A DNA stretch of 64,000 nucleotides from a virus. The DNA lies in IMG/VR virus record IMGVR_UViG_3300046318_000520, positions 62,001 through 126,000 of that record; one strand, written 5' to 3'. Below are positions 31,635 through 39,126 of the stretch, in pieces. The position numbers were made by a program, and so were the translations under genes. Each line of letters opens with the position of its first letter. Position 1 is the first letter of the stretch. The notes under the pieces are model-generated. The model was given only the letters and a program-made list of their open reading frames with translations, was not told the origin of the DNA and did not search any database.

Positions 31635-32413
31635 TGGAGGTAGCCGGATTTGAACCGGCGTCCAAACGAGAAGTCAATAAACAAAGAGATGTTACATGCT
31701 TAGTACTGATATCTACTCCGGGATCCCGTATGTAAATAATCTGCACCGTAGTTTTGATCTGTTCATTATGTATATCCCGGCAACATGTGTTACGTTAGTT
31801 CAAAAGAACTCGTACAACTCATGGGAGGAGCGGCATCATCTCCATTCTGTCTTAAAAACAATATGAACTAATCAGTAGGGCTGACCATGTTATGGTCCGA
31901 TCCACCACCTGGTTTTAGCTATCAAGTGTGAAACCAGGAAAGTCCACTTTTATACAAGAGGGCACAGGAAGCATACAGTCAGAACTTTGAGAGTTCAATA
32001 CTCTTAACGGTTCGTTTGGCCCAGTGTTTATTACCCTTTTCCCCAACCGCCTATCGTCTGTTTAGGTTCCTGACAATGTATAATAGGAGGGCTGGATGTA
32101 CGTTCATGACTTTGGGAGCGTAACTCTTAATATCAATGGGCTAGTGTTTATCCTCCTGTTTTTTTGGACCTCATCTATCCAATGTTCCAGAGATGCCGTT
32201 TTGCCATTTTCTGTTGCCAGGGATAGCTCCCCCGTAGGTTAGGCTGCTACTGCAACCTCACCGAAGATAGAAGCTAAAATAGCTTCACCTTCTGCTACAC
32301 GAGAAGACTGTGTCTTGCCGTTTAAAAGTTAGCTCCGTGATTAAAGTGGTTTGAGAACCTTCCCACTGCATGTTTGCTTACCACTCACAAGTCTGTCAAA
32401 ACCTGTTACCCCC
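31635..32413 (-). ncRNA. ssrA: tmRNA (ssrA) with central expansion
   Basis: The minus-strand 5' end GGGGGTA pairs with the 3' acceptor strand TACCTCC, giving 7 bp with one G-U. The 3' end has the tmRNA tRNA-like domain GGACGCCGG-TTCAAAT-CCGGC and the conserved ACTAAGCATGTA upstream. A 5' half with AACAGGTTTTGACAG matches known tmRNAs. The tag ORF (32239-32295) can be read as AEGEAILASIFGEVAVAA. Length is 779 nt, about twice normal. Several hundred extra nucleotides with many hairpins lie between tag and 3' domain. CCA is not encoded. Confidence 0.75.
32239..32295 (-). other. tmRNA proteolysis-tag ORF
   Basis: The tag reads AEGEAILASIFGEVAVAA and ends TAA, with the resume codon GCA at 32293-32295. 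The terminal VAVAA resembles ssrA degradation tags ending in AA. The tag is longer than the common 8-15 residues but within the known range. Confidence 0.6.
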
Positions 32414-32419
32414 ATATTG

Positions 32420-32671
32420 CTAGTTTAAATCTAATGCTTTAGTCCACTTCTTACAAGAAGCTACAGGATCTTTAACATAGTCTGTTAATTCAGCCATTGC
32501 AGCCAACGGATCTGTAAATGCAATGGATTTACATCCAACACGTACTACGCAGCCTGAAGTAAAAAACTGAATAGTCACTTCATACTGCTGTCTTAATTGA
32601 TCAGCTGTAGGAATGTACTGATCTGAATAATCATTTTGTGGTTCTGGAACATGTGATAAATCCGGTCTCAT
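32420..32671 (-). CDS. Small hypothetical protein
   Basis: An 83-residue protein upstream of the tmRNA on the minus strand. It has PEPQNDYSDQYIPTADQL at the N-terminus and a later SIAFTDPLAAMAELTDYV segment. Mixed alpha/beta character, no recognised domain. The stop is only 7 nt from the tmRNA 5' end, so the RNA must be processed from or started within this transcript. Confidence 0.55.
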   Translation of the reverse strand: MRPDLSHVPEPQNDYSDQYIPTADQLRQQYEVTIQFFTSGCVVRVGCKSIAFTDPLAAMAELTDYVKDPVASCKKWTKALDLN

Positions 32672-32713
32672 TGTTTGTTTTTTTTGTGTTATAAATCCTA
32701 TCTAAAGTTTAAC

Positions 32714-33049
32714 TTATCCTTTAATGTCTACGTGAATTGTTTTACCTGATAAAACATCCTCTATCAGGTCCTCAATCATCTGACGTTGCTCTGCGTTCAA
32801 CAGAGATACTCTATCCACTATTGCCGGTGTGGCAAATGGATCTGACTTGATCTCTACTGATATTCCTTTTCTTACATCGTCATCAAAATGAGGAAAAGTT
32901 AGTATGTCAGTGATGATCCAGTTTAGCCTGCGGGAATAGTCCTTAAAAATATAAGCACCACGAGTATTTGGTGTGGATCTTATAAAATCTTGCATAAATT
33001 CATTTGCCATCTTTACATGTTGTATGGCTTGTACAATATTACTGACCAT
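32714..33049 (-). CDS. Hypothetical protein
   Basis: A 111-residue protein with a helical N-terminus (IVQAIQHVKMANEFMQDFI) and an Arg/Asp-rich middle. It overlaps its neighbour by 11 nt. No family recognised; likely a small cytosolic protein. Confidence 0.55.
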   Translation of the reverse strand: MVSNIVQAIQHVKMANEFMQDFIRSTPNTRGAYIFKDYSRRLNWIITDILTFPHFDDDVRKGISVEIKSDPFATPAIVDRVSLLNAEQRQMIEDLIEDVLSGKTIHVDIKG

Positions 33050-33353
33050 GAGCTTCAGATTTTACAAGGTCAAGAGCTATTTGGTGTCCAGCTAATGCAT
33101 CTTCATGAGATGTATAACGTTTCTGGTACTGATCATGCTCACCACCAAATATCATAGTCTCCCATAATATAGGAGTATCAGATCCTAATGGTGCATGATT
33201 AAACCCAAGAAATACAGTAGAGACACGAATATCATCGTTTATACGATCTTGCTGAGTGATCTTCATTTCAGCATCTTCATAAAGCTTAAGTGATTCTTGA
33301 AGGGACACCTCGTAAGGTTTTTTGTCCTTGTCTAAAAGATAAAAGTGAGCCAT
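33039..33353 (-). CDS. Hypothetical protein
   Basis: A 104-residue protein; start MAHFYLLDKDKKPYEVSLQE (33353) is chosen because an earlier start would lie within the tRNA-like gene at 33382-33450. It contains STVFLGFNHAPLGSDTPILWET followed by a GGEHDQYQKRYTSHEDALAGH stretch. The GFNHxPxGxxTPxLWETxxFGGxxD-like pattern is common to small phage proteins of unknown role. Confidence 0.6.
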   Translation of the reverse strand: MAHFYLLDKDKKPYEVSLQESLKLYEDAEMKITQQDRINDDIRVSTVFLGFNHAPLGSDTPILWETMIFGGEHDQYQKRYTSHEDALAGHQIALDLVKSEAHGQ

Positions 33354-33381
33354 AGTGTTGTGGTTTTGAGATAAATAAGAG

Positions 33382-33450
33382 TAACCAGGGCTGGATTCAA
33401 ACCAGCGTTCATACTCCATAAGAGGTGCCTATTCTCTTGGCTACCTGGTT
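33382..33450 (-). tRNA. Divergent tRNA-like gene, short anticodon arm
   Basis: Acceptor AACCAGG/CCTGGTT (7 bp), D-arm GCC-AAGAGAATA-GGC and T-arm GCTGG-TTTGAAT-CCAGC are all present. Between D- and T-arms only 19 nt remain, whereas a normal tRNA has about 22, and the central hairpin is CTC-TTATG-GAG. No standard 7-nt anticodon loop with U33 can be drawn. It lies in the operon between two genes. Confidence 0.45.
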
Positions 33451-33460
33451 ATAAGTTTAG

Positions 33461-34069
33461 TTATTTGTATTTTCCCACCCATTGTACTCCTTGGGCGGTG
33501 GTGATTGTTTTGGGTGATGAGTATGGTACATCATTAGGATAAAATATCTGAGAAGGTGTTAATACATCTTCTTTCTCAAACACTGTTGGGTATTGGTGGA
33601 TAGATTCATACTTTGTCAAAAGTTGACCTATCATCCATACTTCATTTGGATGTTTCTTGTCATGGATTCTACACCAATTAGCAAACTCAAGCATATCCTC
33701 CTCTGTGTACTTATACTTCTCACGAGCTTTGTTGTAACCATTCATAAATGCTAATCTTCTAACAAGGCATTGTTCTTCTGCCCATTCACACATTGGATAA
33801 TTCATTTCAGCCAACTCATCAACACCATCTTCCTGATGTCGGGAATATGGTGGTAGTAAGTCTACACCTTCAAGGAGGGGTGAGCCGTTGAGTGGGAGGT
33901 GGGCAATGATAAGTTTACATACTGATAGATCTGTTAAATAGTCTGGAAACATATTAAGAATACGACCATCTTCTAAGTGCCATCTATCTTTAAAAGGTCT
34001 AACATCTCTAATTTTTGAATCATCTACTACCAATAGGTAGTTGTCGGTTTTAATTAGTTTGTGCGTCAT
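33461..34069 (-). CDS. Hypothetical protein
   Basis: A 202-residue protein. The C-terminal half has MLEFANWCRIHDKKHPNEVWM and a Tyr-rich tail. The N-terminal part begins LIKTDNYLLVVDDSKIRD. CEWAEEQCLVRRLAFMNGYNKAREKYKYTEEDM is a helical segment seen in small phage proteins of the 'YNKAREKY' type. The function is not known. Its stop precedes the divergent tRNA-like gene by 11 nt. Confidence 0.6.
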   Translation of the reverse strand: MTHKLIKTDNYLLVVDDSKIRDVRPFKDRWHLEDGRILNMFPDYLTDLSVCKLIIAHLPLNGSPLLEGVDLLPPYSRHQEDGVDELAEMNYPMCEWAEEQCLVRRLAFMNGYNKAREKYKYTEEDMLEFANWCRIHDKKHPNEVWMIGQLLTKYESIHQYPTVFEKEDVLTPSQIFYPNDVPYSSPKTITTAQGVQWVGKYK

Positions 34070-34299
34070 AATTCTTGGTTTAGAGGTTCTATCCAGCCCA
34101 GTCTGAGCTTGTCTACTGGTGTAAGAGCTGAAGTGTAGTTCATGTAGTTATCCCATTCTTCAGCACAGTGATAAACCACCCGCACTGCTGTAGGGGTGTG
34201 ATCTAGGATCTCTTTTACTATACCGTTTTCATACTTAGACTCGTCACATCCTATAAAAGGAACGTAATGTACTTTGTCTCCTGCTTTAAGATGTGTCAT
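34066..34299 (-). CDS. Small hypothetical protein
   Basis: A 77-residue protein (MTHLKAGDKVHYVPFIGCDESKYENGIVKEI) in an overlapping pair with its neighbours (4 nt each). The GDKVxYxP...xxENGIVKxI pattern with later TAVRVVYHCAEEWDNY resembles a small SH3-like beta barrel. No known family. Confidence 0.6.
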   Translation of the reverse strand: MTHLKAGDKVHYVPFIGCDESKYENGIVKEILDHTPTAVRVVYHCAEEWDNYMNYTSALTPVDKLRLGWIEPLNQEL

Positions 34300-34661
34300 G
34301 TGGTTTTAGGTTTAGATTGTTCTTGATACCAGTTAAGGAATTCCCATATCATTTTTACTACCAATTCTTTTTTTGCACTCATTAATGCATAAAGTAGATT
34401 GGTATTATGATCCGTTAATGGTCTTGTTTTAGACATGAAGACTATGGGTTTAATCTTCTCAACCACTGTCATTATCCAGTTCCAGTCTGTGTGAAACAGC
34501 ATAGACGCTGGTTCAAGAGTCTTACGTATATGCTCTCCAAGCTTTACAGCTTCAGTAGGATGCTCGTAGAAATCAAAGTCTGGGTCATCAGGTGTGAGAT
34601 TGACATACCCTAAGAACTCAGCACACATCTTGTTGTACTCTTTTATATCAAACTGTTTCAT
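34296..34661 (-). CDS. Hypothetical protein
   Basis: A 121-residue protein with N-terminal FDIKEYNKMCAEFLGYVNL and a middle LFHTDWNWIMTVVEKIK. The small-cytosolic-protein look and overlap with the next gene suggest an operon with 34066 and 33461. Function unknown. Confidence 0.55.
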   Translation of the reverse strand: MKQFDIKEYNKMCAEFLGYVNLTPDDPDFDFYEHPTEAVKLGEHIRKTLEPASMLFHTDWNWIMTVVEKIKPIVFMSKTRPLTDHNTNLLYALMSAKKELVVKMIWEFLNWYQEQSKPKTT

Positions 34662-34693
34662 GGTTGTTTGTTTTAGGTTTTATGTCAAAGAAC

Positions 34694-34734
34694 TAAAAAA
34701 AGTGACACTCTAGGTTATCCAGCTTACAAGTGTC
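34694..34734 (-). terminator. Terminator after the tRNA-like cluster
   Basis: On the minus strand GACACT and AGTGTC pair around a 19-nt loop and are followed by ACTTTTTTTA. It ends the transcript coming from the tRNA-like region at 35.4-34.9 kb. Confidence 0.7.
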
Positions 34735-34929
34735 GTGGCTGTCCTCTCAGGATGTACGTTGCCATACAGAGCCTCTTTTCTGTCATACAGAGAGAGTGAG
34801 GAATAGATCGTTGAGAAGTGTTTCCCAGATGATCAACCTGCCGTTATTAAGTAACGGTACTTACCCCTATGGTTATCACACCATTTCTCATCATGTGGGG
34901 CACACCATCCGCTGATAAGACGGAACGTG

Positions 34930-35023
34930 AAGTCAGGACAGGGTACGATCCTGTAAGAAGGACTTATTTTCTTTTGCCTCTAACCCATTGGGTATAGCGT
35001 TTAACCGATTCCGCCACCTGACT
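34930..35023 (-). tRNA. Class II tRNA-like gene, Leu/Ser-type, divergent
   Basis: Acceptor AGTCAGG/CCTGACT (7 bp) and D-arm GCG-GAATCGGTTAAA-CGC are normal. The region from D-arm to T-arm is 42 nt, about 8 longer than a normal class II tRNA, and the anticodon hairpin is ACCC-AAT-GGGT with a three-nt loop instead of seven. The T-arm ACAGG-ATCGTAC-CCTGT lacks U54 and A58. The isotype cannot be assigned. It is likely an eroded or re-purposed tRNA. Confidence 0.5.
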
Positions 35024-35083
35024 ATAGGGCCCGATATCCGCGTTTTCATCTCACTCGGGCCATGATGAGCTTCCGACGAGTTG

Positions 35084-35181
35084 CAGCTGAGACAGGATTT
35101 GCACCTGTACAAGAACCGTTGTTAACCGTCCATGTTCCTACCCCACGGTGAAGAGATGCGTCTACATTCCGCCACTCAGCT
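35084..35181 (-). tRNA. Class II tRNA-like gene, Leu-type, divergent
   Basis: Acceptor AGCTGAG/CTCAGCT (7 bp) and D-arm GCG-GAATGTAGA-CGC are present, but the D-loop lacks the GG pair region. The anticodon arm cannot be folded as a stable 5-bp stem with a U33 loop. T-arm ACAGG-TGCAAAT-CCTGT has G55 for U55. It is the second class II-like gene of the cluster. Confidence 0.5.
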
Positions 35182-35203
35182 GTTTGAGGATGAGAAGTCC
35201 TCT

Positions 35204-35274
35204 GTGTTGTGCAAGATGTGTTGCCTTTAAAACACACCCCGACTGTTTCATTCCCTTCTCAGTGGGAACAACAC
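35204..35274 (-). other. Structured RNA-like element in tRNA cluster
   Basis: GTGTTGT at 35204-35210 pairs with ACAACAC at 35268-35274. Inside on the minus strand TTCCC pairs with GGGAA and TGTGTT pairs with AACACA, a three-way-junction layout of 71 nt. It lacks a T-loop, so it is not a tRNA. It may be a spacer RNA or an eroded tRNA. Confidence 0.35.
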
Positions 35275-35279
35275 GTAAA

Positions 35280-35398
35280 TGGTTGCAGAGATGGGATTTC
35301 AACCCATGACCTCCCGGGTATCACCCTGGCGCTCTATTCTCGGAGTAAGGATACCGCGTTATCAGTCCCGGTCCTATTCCTTTCTGAGCTACTCTGCA
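35280..35398 (-). tRNA. tRNA-Ile (GAT) with large D-loop insertion
   Basis: Acceptor TGCAGAG/CTCTGCA (7 bp), T-arm ATGGG-TTGAAAT-CCCAT, and anticodon arm CCAGG-GTGATAC-CCGGG with U33 and anticodon GAT are recognisable. A73 and CCA are encoded. The D-stem GCTC/GAGC encloses about 50 nt in place of the usual 8-10. The insertion folds into an imperfect hairpin (AGGA/TCCT, CCG/CGG). The loop of this inner hairpin contains ACTGATAAC, similar to a tRNA-Ile anticodon loop. The T-loop has G56. Confidence 0.6.
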
Positions 35399-35513
35399 TA
35401 TTCCATGTTTAACTGGCACACGGTAACCAAGCCTCATCAGAAAGACCTGTGTTGTTCATGGGAGCATGAGCCCCCACCCAGGTATTACGCACTGCTACTT
35501 TGCTGAATAAAAT

Positions 35514-35572
35514 AGAGGGTTTCCCACTTAGCCCTGGTGCAATACCAGGGTTTTTCATACTGTTTACCCTCT
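35514..35572 (-). terminator. Nested hairpin terminator candidate
   Basis: AGAGGGT/ACCCTCT encloses the inner hairpin CCCTGGT-GCAAT-ACCAGGG. On the minus strand the outer stem is followed by ATTTTATT, and on the plus strand the inner hairpin is followed by TTTTTC. It could end the 35580-35912 gene and start the tRNA-like cluster transcript. Confidence 0.55.
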
Positions 35573-35579
35573 TAGATCT

Positions 35580-35912
35580 TTATATGGTGAAGCTTATTTT
35601 TTCCTTACAAGCTTCTATTGTTACTATAGAACTTACGCTGGCATTTTTTGATTCATACCAGGACACAAATTGTAATAAAATTTGTAAATCCATTACTTCA
35701 GCATAGTCCATAAACATATTTACACCTTTAATATGGTAACCATTACCATCATTAATCATTTGACAAACAACTTCTCCACGGATAGATTTAGACCAGGAAT
35801 TTCCTGTCCTGATCAACTTGTATACATCATCAGCATCTTCATTTTCACTGATGTCAATGTTGTAATCATGAGAGTTATCAACAAATACTCTGTACTTTTT
35901 TTCTTTTTTCAT
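35580..35912 (-). CDS. Hypothetical protein
   Basis: A 110-residue protein with acidic strand-rich N-terminus (YNIDISENEDADDVYKLIRTG) and basic N-terminal tail (KKEKKYRVFVDNSHD). It resembles a small mixed alpha/beta fold. Stop at 35580, followed by a nested hairpin. No recognised family. Confidence 0.55.
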   Translation of the reverse strand: MKKEKKYRVFVDNSHDYNIDISENEDADDVYKLIRTGNSWSKSIRGEVVCQMINDGNGYHIKGVNMFMDYAEVMDLQILLQFVSWYESKNASVSSIVTIEACKEKISFTI

Positions 35913-36184
35913 ATTAGATTTTTATAAAGATTTTACAATCTATCCCAGGGACTACGTTCAGGATCATTATGCAGTTCTAATGAGTATCAACCGTTCGTTT
36001 GACGGAGCTCAATCATCATGACGTACTACTTAGTTTTAACTGGTCGGGGTGCAAGACAGAAACTTACTTATAGGCTCCTGAGATCAGATTGATGGTTTGT
36101 ACCAAGAGCCCAGCAGTCCAATCCAATACCAGCAGCTTTGCAGACTCTGATACGTGAAAAAACCTACTGGGCCTTGGCACTTGA
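35913..36184 (-). other. Noncoding stretch with hairpins
   Basis: No credible gene on either strand. On the minus strand CCGT-CAAACGA-ACGG forms a 4-bp hairpin with a T-arm-sized loop, and CCCAGCAG/CTACTGGG pair over a longer span. No acceptor-length stem could be found, so no RNA gene is called. Confidence 0.3.
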
Positions 36185-36463
36185 TTATTTCAAAAGAGTG
36201 GTTACCCAACTCTCGTTTTTGCCTCTGCGGGTCCTTTTTATAAGACCCAGGTTAATTAAACTGTCTAACGTTCTTCGTACACTGGACTGGTCCAAGCCAC
36301 ATTCATCAGACATTTTACTGACGCTCACTGTAGTTTCACCTGTTTCGTTATGAGCATAACTGGCAAGTAAAAGATACAATCCCTTCTCACGGAGCGGAAT
36401 GTCAGGGTTCCGCACCACGTTATTACTTACCTGGGTGAACCCATTTTGTAGAAGTGATTTCAT
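36185..36463 (-). CDS. Winged-helix DNA-binding protein, replication-initiator type
   Basis: A 92-residue protein; start at MKSLLQNGFTQVSNN (36463), just downstream of a -7 box so that an earlier start at 36487 would precede the promoter. It reads IPLREKGLYLLLASYAHN then VSVSKMSDECGLDQSSVRRTLDSLINLGLI, a winged helix-turn-helix as in plasmid/phage replication initiator N-domains. It probably binds operator DNA or represses its own operon. Confidence 0.7.
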   Translation of the reverse strand: MKSLLQNGFTQVSNNVVRNPDIPLREKGLYLLLASYAHNETGETTVSVSKMSDECGLDQSSVRRTLDSLINLGLIKRTRRGKNESWVTTLLK

Positions 36464-36471
36464 GCGGAAAA

Positions 36472-36479
36472 CAAATATA
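36472..36479 (-). promoter_or_regulatory. -7 box upstream of the winged-helix gene
   Basis: TATATTTG on the minus strand, 9 nt before the ATG at 36463, with TTCTACAAATG further upstream. The transcript would be nearly leaderless. Confidence 0.5.
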
Positions 36480-36541
36480 GAGAACATTTGTAGAACTTGA
36501 AAGAGTAAAAGGGGAATTTTTTTAGAATTCCCCTTAATTTA

Positions 36542-37189
36542 CTATTCACCATCCGTATTAAATAGATTGTTCAACATGTTATCTATGTCAAAATCACCCC
36601 CTCCGCCTCCGCTTGAGACATTTTTGCCATAATAAAAGTTCTTAGACTTGATCATGTTATAATAAGTATCCCATGAATACTGGGAACTTTTTACTAGATC
36701 AATTCTTTTAAACAACATACCAGGCGTAATAGCGTGATTGTGGTTGTCAGTATCACTTTTTTTGCCATCATCACTGTCATCCTCATCATCAGATGAAGCT
36801 AACTTGTGCTCTATAAAAAGATCAGCAACACTCATTAAGAAATTAAGCTTGGATTTTATTGCTTTAGGAACATCAGGCCTGTTAAGAGCTATGTATTTAC
36901 CTATAACATCACTGGTAAGATCCTGAAGTTTCATGAATGTCAGCAATGTAAATTCATATTCTAAAGGATTTGTAATAAGACTCAGGGTTCTTGAAAGATC
37001 TCCGGTCACTGTTTTAAACTCACTTGGACAGTCTTCACGGTCCTCATAAAGTTCCATACCTTGCAAAGCATTTGCTATGGTTGAAAAAATAATCTTTTCC
37101 CTGCAACGGTAGAGCTGGTTTTGAGAAAGATTCATGGCTTCATTAAGACTGTCAGCTTGATGATTGATACTAGCGGATTTTAAAAACAT
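36542..37189 (-). CDS. Hypothetical protein with acidic low-complexity tail
   Basis: A 215-residue protein, start MFLKSASINHQADSLNEA (37189), chosen to avoid overlap with the ParB-like gene. It has a helical core (SQNQLYRCREKIIFSTIANAL and FTLLTFMKLQDLTSDVIGKYI) and a C-terminal SSDDEDDSDDGKKSDTDNHN plus a Gly-rich stretch. It could be a ParB partner or DNA-binding adaptor; no family is recognised. Confidence 0.6.
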   Translation of the reverse strand: MFLKSASINHQADSLNEAMNLSQNQLYRCREKIIFSTIANALQGMELYEDREDCPSEFKTVTGDLSRTLSLITNPLEYEFTLLTFMKLQDLTSDVIGKYIALNRPDVPKAIKSKLNFLMSVADLFIEHKLASSDDEDDSDDGKKSDTDNHNHAITPGMLFKRIDLVKSSQYSWDTYYNMIKSKNFYYGKNVSSGGGGGDFDIDNMLNNLFNTDGE

Positions 37190-37199
37190 AATCGTGGTT

Positions 37200-38003
37200 T
37201 TAGAGAGTGTAAAGATTTGAGAAAAATTCTGCAGCGGACTGTGTAGAAGATGCTGCGATGTGAAGAGATGAGATTTCATCTTTGATTTGTGTCATAAACT
37301 CTTTATGATCGTAGTCATTGTAATTACTTCTTACAAAATGAATGAATCCATTAACCAGGTTTTTATACTGGTGACGGTCATATTTTGGAAATAGTGATAC
37401 AAGATCACTTACCATATCAAGCATTTCAACAGCCTGGTCTTCATTTTTGATTTTGAAGCTGCCGTCTTTAATGACACGTAAAGAGCCAAAGACATCAAAG
37501 GAATTGTGCAGAATACCTGCTATAGAGCAGAATTCCAGATCATAAACATTGTGATAGGACATCAAGCGTTTATAATCAGGCCTGATATAGGACCAGGATT
37601 GCACATAGTCTGTCAGTTTCCAGGGCTTTGAGCTGTTGTTCAGCATAGCTAAACATTCTATCAACTCTTCTTCTGAACTGATGCTTATTTCTACATATGG
37701 AACATCCATGTTATTACGCAAGCATGCATAATATAAATGAGTGCCATCAAGGATGTATGTACCTATAAGTTCAGGAAGATTTAATTTAGAAACGACAACA
37801 GGACGGATGATACCAAACTTCTTGATAGAATTTGACATCTTAGAGACATGCCCAGGTGAAGGATCACGATTTATACCTTTAAGAAGTTTGAAGCCAGTCT
37901 CTGAATCCTTGGGAAGGAGTTTGACATTAAAAACATTTTTCAGGGCTTGTTTTAAACCTGAATTCTTGCTTTTTATAAAGCTTTGATTTTCTTTCATTTT
38001 CAA
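37200..38003 (-). CDS. ParB/Srx-like protein
   Basis: A 267-residue protein with a ParB N-terminal domain: LKGINRDPSPGHVSKMSNSI, then FGIIRPVVVSKLN and YILDGTHLYYACLRNNMDVPYVEI. This is the ParB/sulfiredoxin fold, which in ParB binds CTP. A helical C-terminal half may provide DNA binding. In phages such proteins serve partitioning, recombination or regulation. Its downstream neighbour ends in an acidic tail. It is not in an obvious parA context, so partition is uncertain. Confidence 0.72.
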   Translation of the reverse strand: MKMKENQSFIKSKNSGLKQALKNVFNVKLLPKDSETGFKLLKGINRDPSPGHVSKMSNSIKKFGIIRPVVVSKLNLPELIGTYILDGTHLYYACLRNNMDVPYVEISISSEEELIECLAMLNNSSKPWKLTDYVQSWSYIRPDYKRLMSYHNVYDLEFCSIAGILHNSFDVFGSLRVIKDGSFKIKNEDQAVEMLDMVSDLVSLFPKYDRHQYKNLVNGFIHFVRSNYNDYDHKEFMTQIKDEISSLHIAASSTQSAAEFFSNLYTL

Positions 38004-38082
38004 TGAATTAGTGTTTATTCAAGAAAGAAATCATAAAAGGAGGCACAGATAGACATCTCACCTCCGGACTTCATGGAAATAC

Positions 38083-38205
38083 TTAATTTTTTATTATAAT
38101 GATGGGCACTATGTATGTCAGATCTATAAGAACAGATATTAAGAACATCTTTATCTTTTCAGACTTGGTACCCACCCAGTTTGTAACAACAACAAGTGTC
38201 AGCAT
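38083..38205 (-). CDS. Small membrane protein
   Basis: A 40-residue ORF starting MLTLVVVTNWVGTKSEK with a second hydrophobic stretch (FLISVLIDLTYIVPIIIIK). It follows a terminator hairpin, so it needs its own promoter. The short length makes it uncertain. Confidence 0.4.
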   Translation of the reverse strand: MLTLVVVTNWVGTKSEKIKMFLISVLIDLTYIVPIIIIKN

Positions 38206-38220
38206 AGAAATCTTTTTAAT

Positions 38221-38275
38221 GGTTAGAAAATAATGATTAGAACCCCTACGTCTTACGATTTCGGGGTTTCTAACC
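38221..38275 (-). terminator. Hairpin after the VWA-like gene
   Basis: GGTTAGAAA (38221-38229) can pair with TTTCTAACC (38267-38275) and, alternatively, TTAGAACCCC pairs with GGGGTTTCTAA. Both follow the 38281-39126 stop on the minus strand, and the minus strand continues CATTATTTTC. A likely terminator with two alternative folds. Confidence 0.6.
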
Positions 38276-38280
38276 ACAGA

Positions 38281-39126
38281 TTATTTTAGCTTGCTAAATA
38301 CCTGATTAACAAGCTGCACAGGTCCAGGTGCATTATTACCTATAATGGCATGATACCCATAGTTATCATGTTCTTCCATTACAGATTCACACATAGGACT
38401 GCCATAGCCATAATTCATTTCGTACTTCTGTGACAACCATGTGAGAAAAAACGTATGACGATAAGCACCCGTTGTAAATACAGGTGCAAATGTTGTCCAG
38501 TTAAATCTTTCCTGGGCACTTTTTATCCGAACCTGGGTGACGTCATGTTTAAACCCGTCATTATTACGAAATGCTGAAGTACTAAATGTACATAGCCATA
38601 TCTCGGTACAGATACCGGCAGTCTCTAATGCATAAATAGTTGGAATGGCAGACTGAGCTATTTTCATGAGCATCTCGTCATCACATCCTGCACTTACACA
38701 CATATTGATGGCCAGCTTAACTGTTGGCTTAGAGGCGTTTTTACTGGTGATAAAATAAGTATCATCACCACCCACTGCTCTGGATACAGATATACGAGAA
38801 CCAAGCTCTTTATACTTGATTTTCTTCTTGTATGTCAGGGCCTGGGTAATAAGCTTTTTATAGCTTTTGTCAGCCATAGTAGTCTTAATACTTTCAGAAC
38901 ACAGCGTTCTTCCCTTACTGGGATCATTACGTGTACGAAGAAACGTGTCTTTAGAACATTCATTACCATAACGCCAGCTACTGGATGATTCATTCAATAT
39001 ACTATTGTAATCAGAATCGTTTGATGAATAAGCTGTTTCAGGAAACTCAGTAGTTGATACGCTCATGAACTCCTTAAGAGAGTCAAGCGTAACATAGAAC
39101 GTGTCTTTAATGATTTTTGTCTTCAC
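38281..39126 (-). CDS. VWA-like partner of AAA ATPase (second module)
   Basis: A 281-residue protein downstream of a MoxR-like ATPase. It contains KLAINMCVSAGCDDEMLMKIAQSAI and ICTEIWLCTFSTSAF, which resemble VWA-type strands and helices, but the MIDAS DxSxS triad is not clear. A C-terminal HTFFLTWLSQKYEMNYGYG segment is aromatic. The pairing with the ATPase repeats the layout of the 17.6-20.4 kb module. VWA identity is inferred. Confidence 0.55.
   Translation of the reverse strand: MKTKIIKDTFYVTLDSLKEFMSVSTTEFPETAYSSNDSDYNSILNESSSSWRYGNECSKDTFLRTRNDPSKGRTLCSESIKTTMADKSYKKLITQALTYKKKIKYKELGSRISVSRAVGGDDTYFITSKNASKPTVKLAINMCVSAGCDDEMLMKIAQSAIPTIYALETAGICTEIWLCTFSTSAFRNNDGFKHDVTQVRIKSAQERFNWTTFAPVFTTGAYRHTFFLTWLSQKYEMNYGYGSPMCESVMEEHDNYGYHAIIGNNAPGPVQLVNQVFSKLK

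Noticed and set aside
31635-32413. Group I intron in the tmRNA
   Set aside because: A length excess was noted, but no P3-P7 core or obvious internal guide was found by eye, so only an expansion is reported.
34730-34915. Plus-strand ORF in the tRNA cluster
   Set aside because: It lies opposite the minus-strand structured RNAs and their terminator, has low-complexity protein sequence and no promoter; a shadow ORF.
35209-35506. Overlapping plus-strand ORFs opposite tRNA-Ile
   Set aside because: They span the antisense of a recognisable tRNA gene and its neighbours and have no protein-like features.
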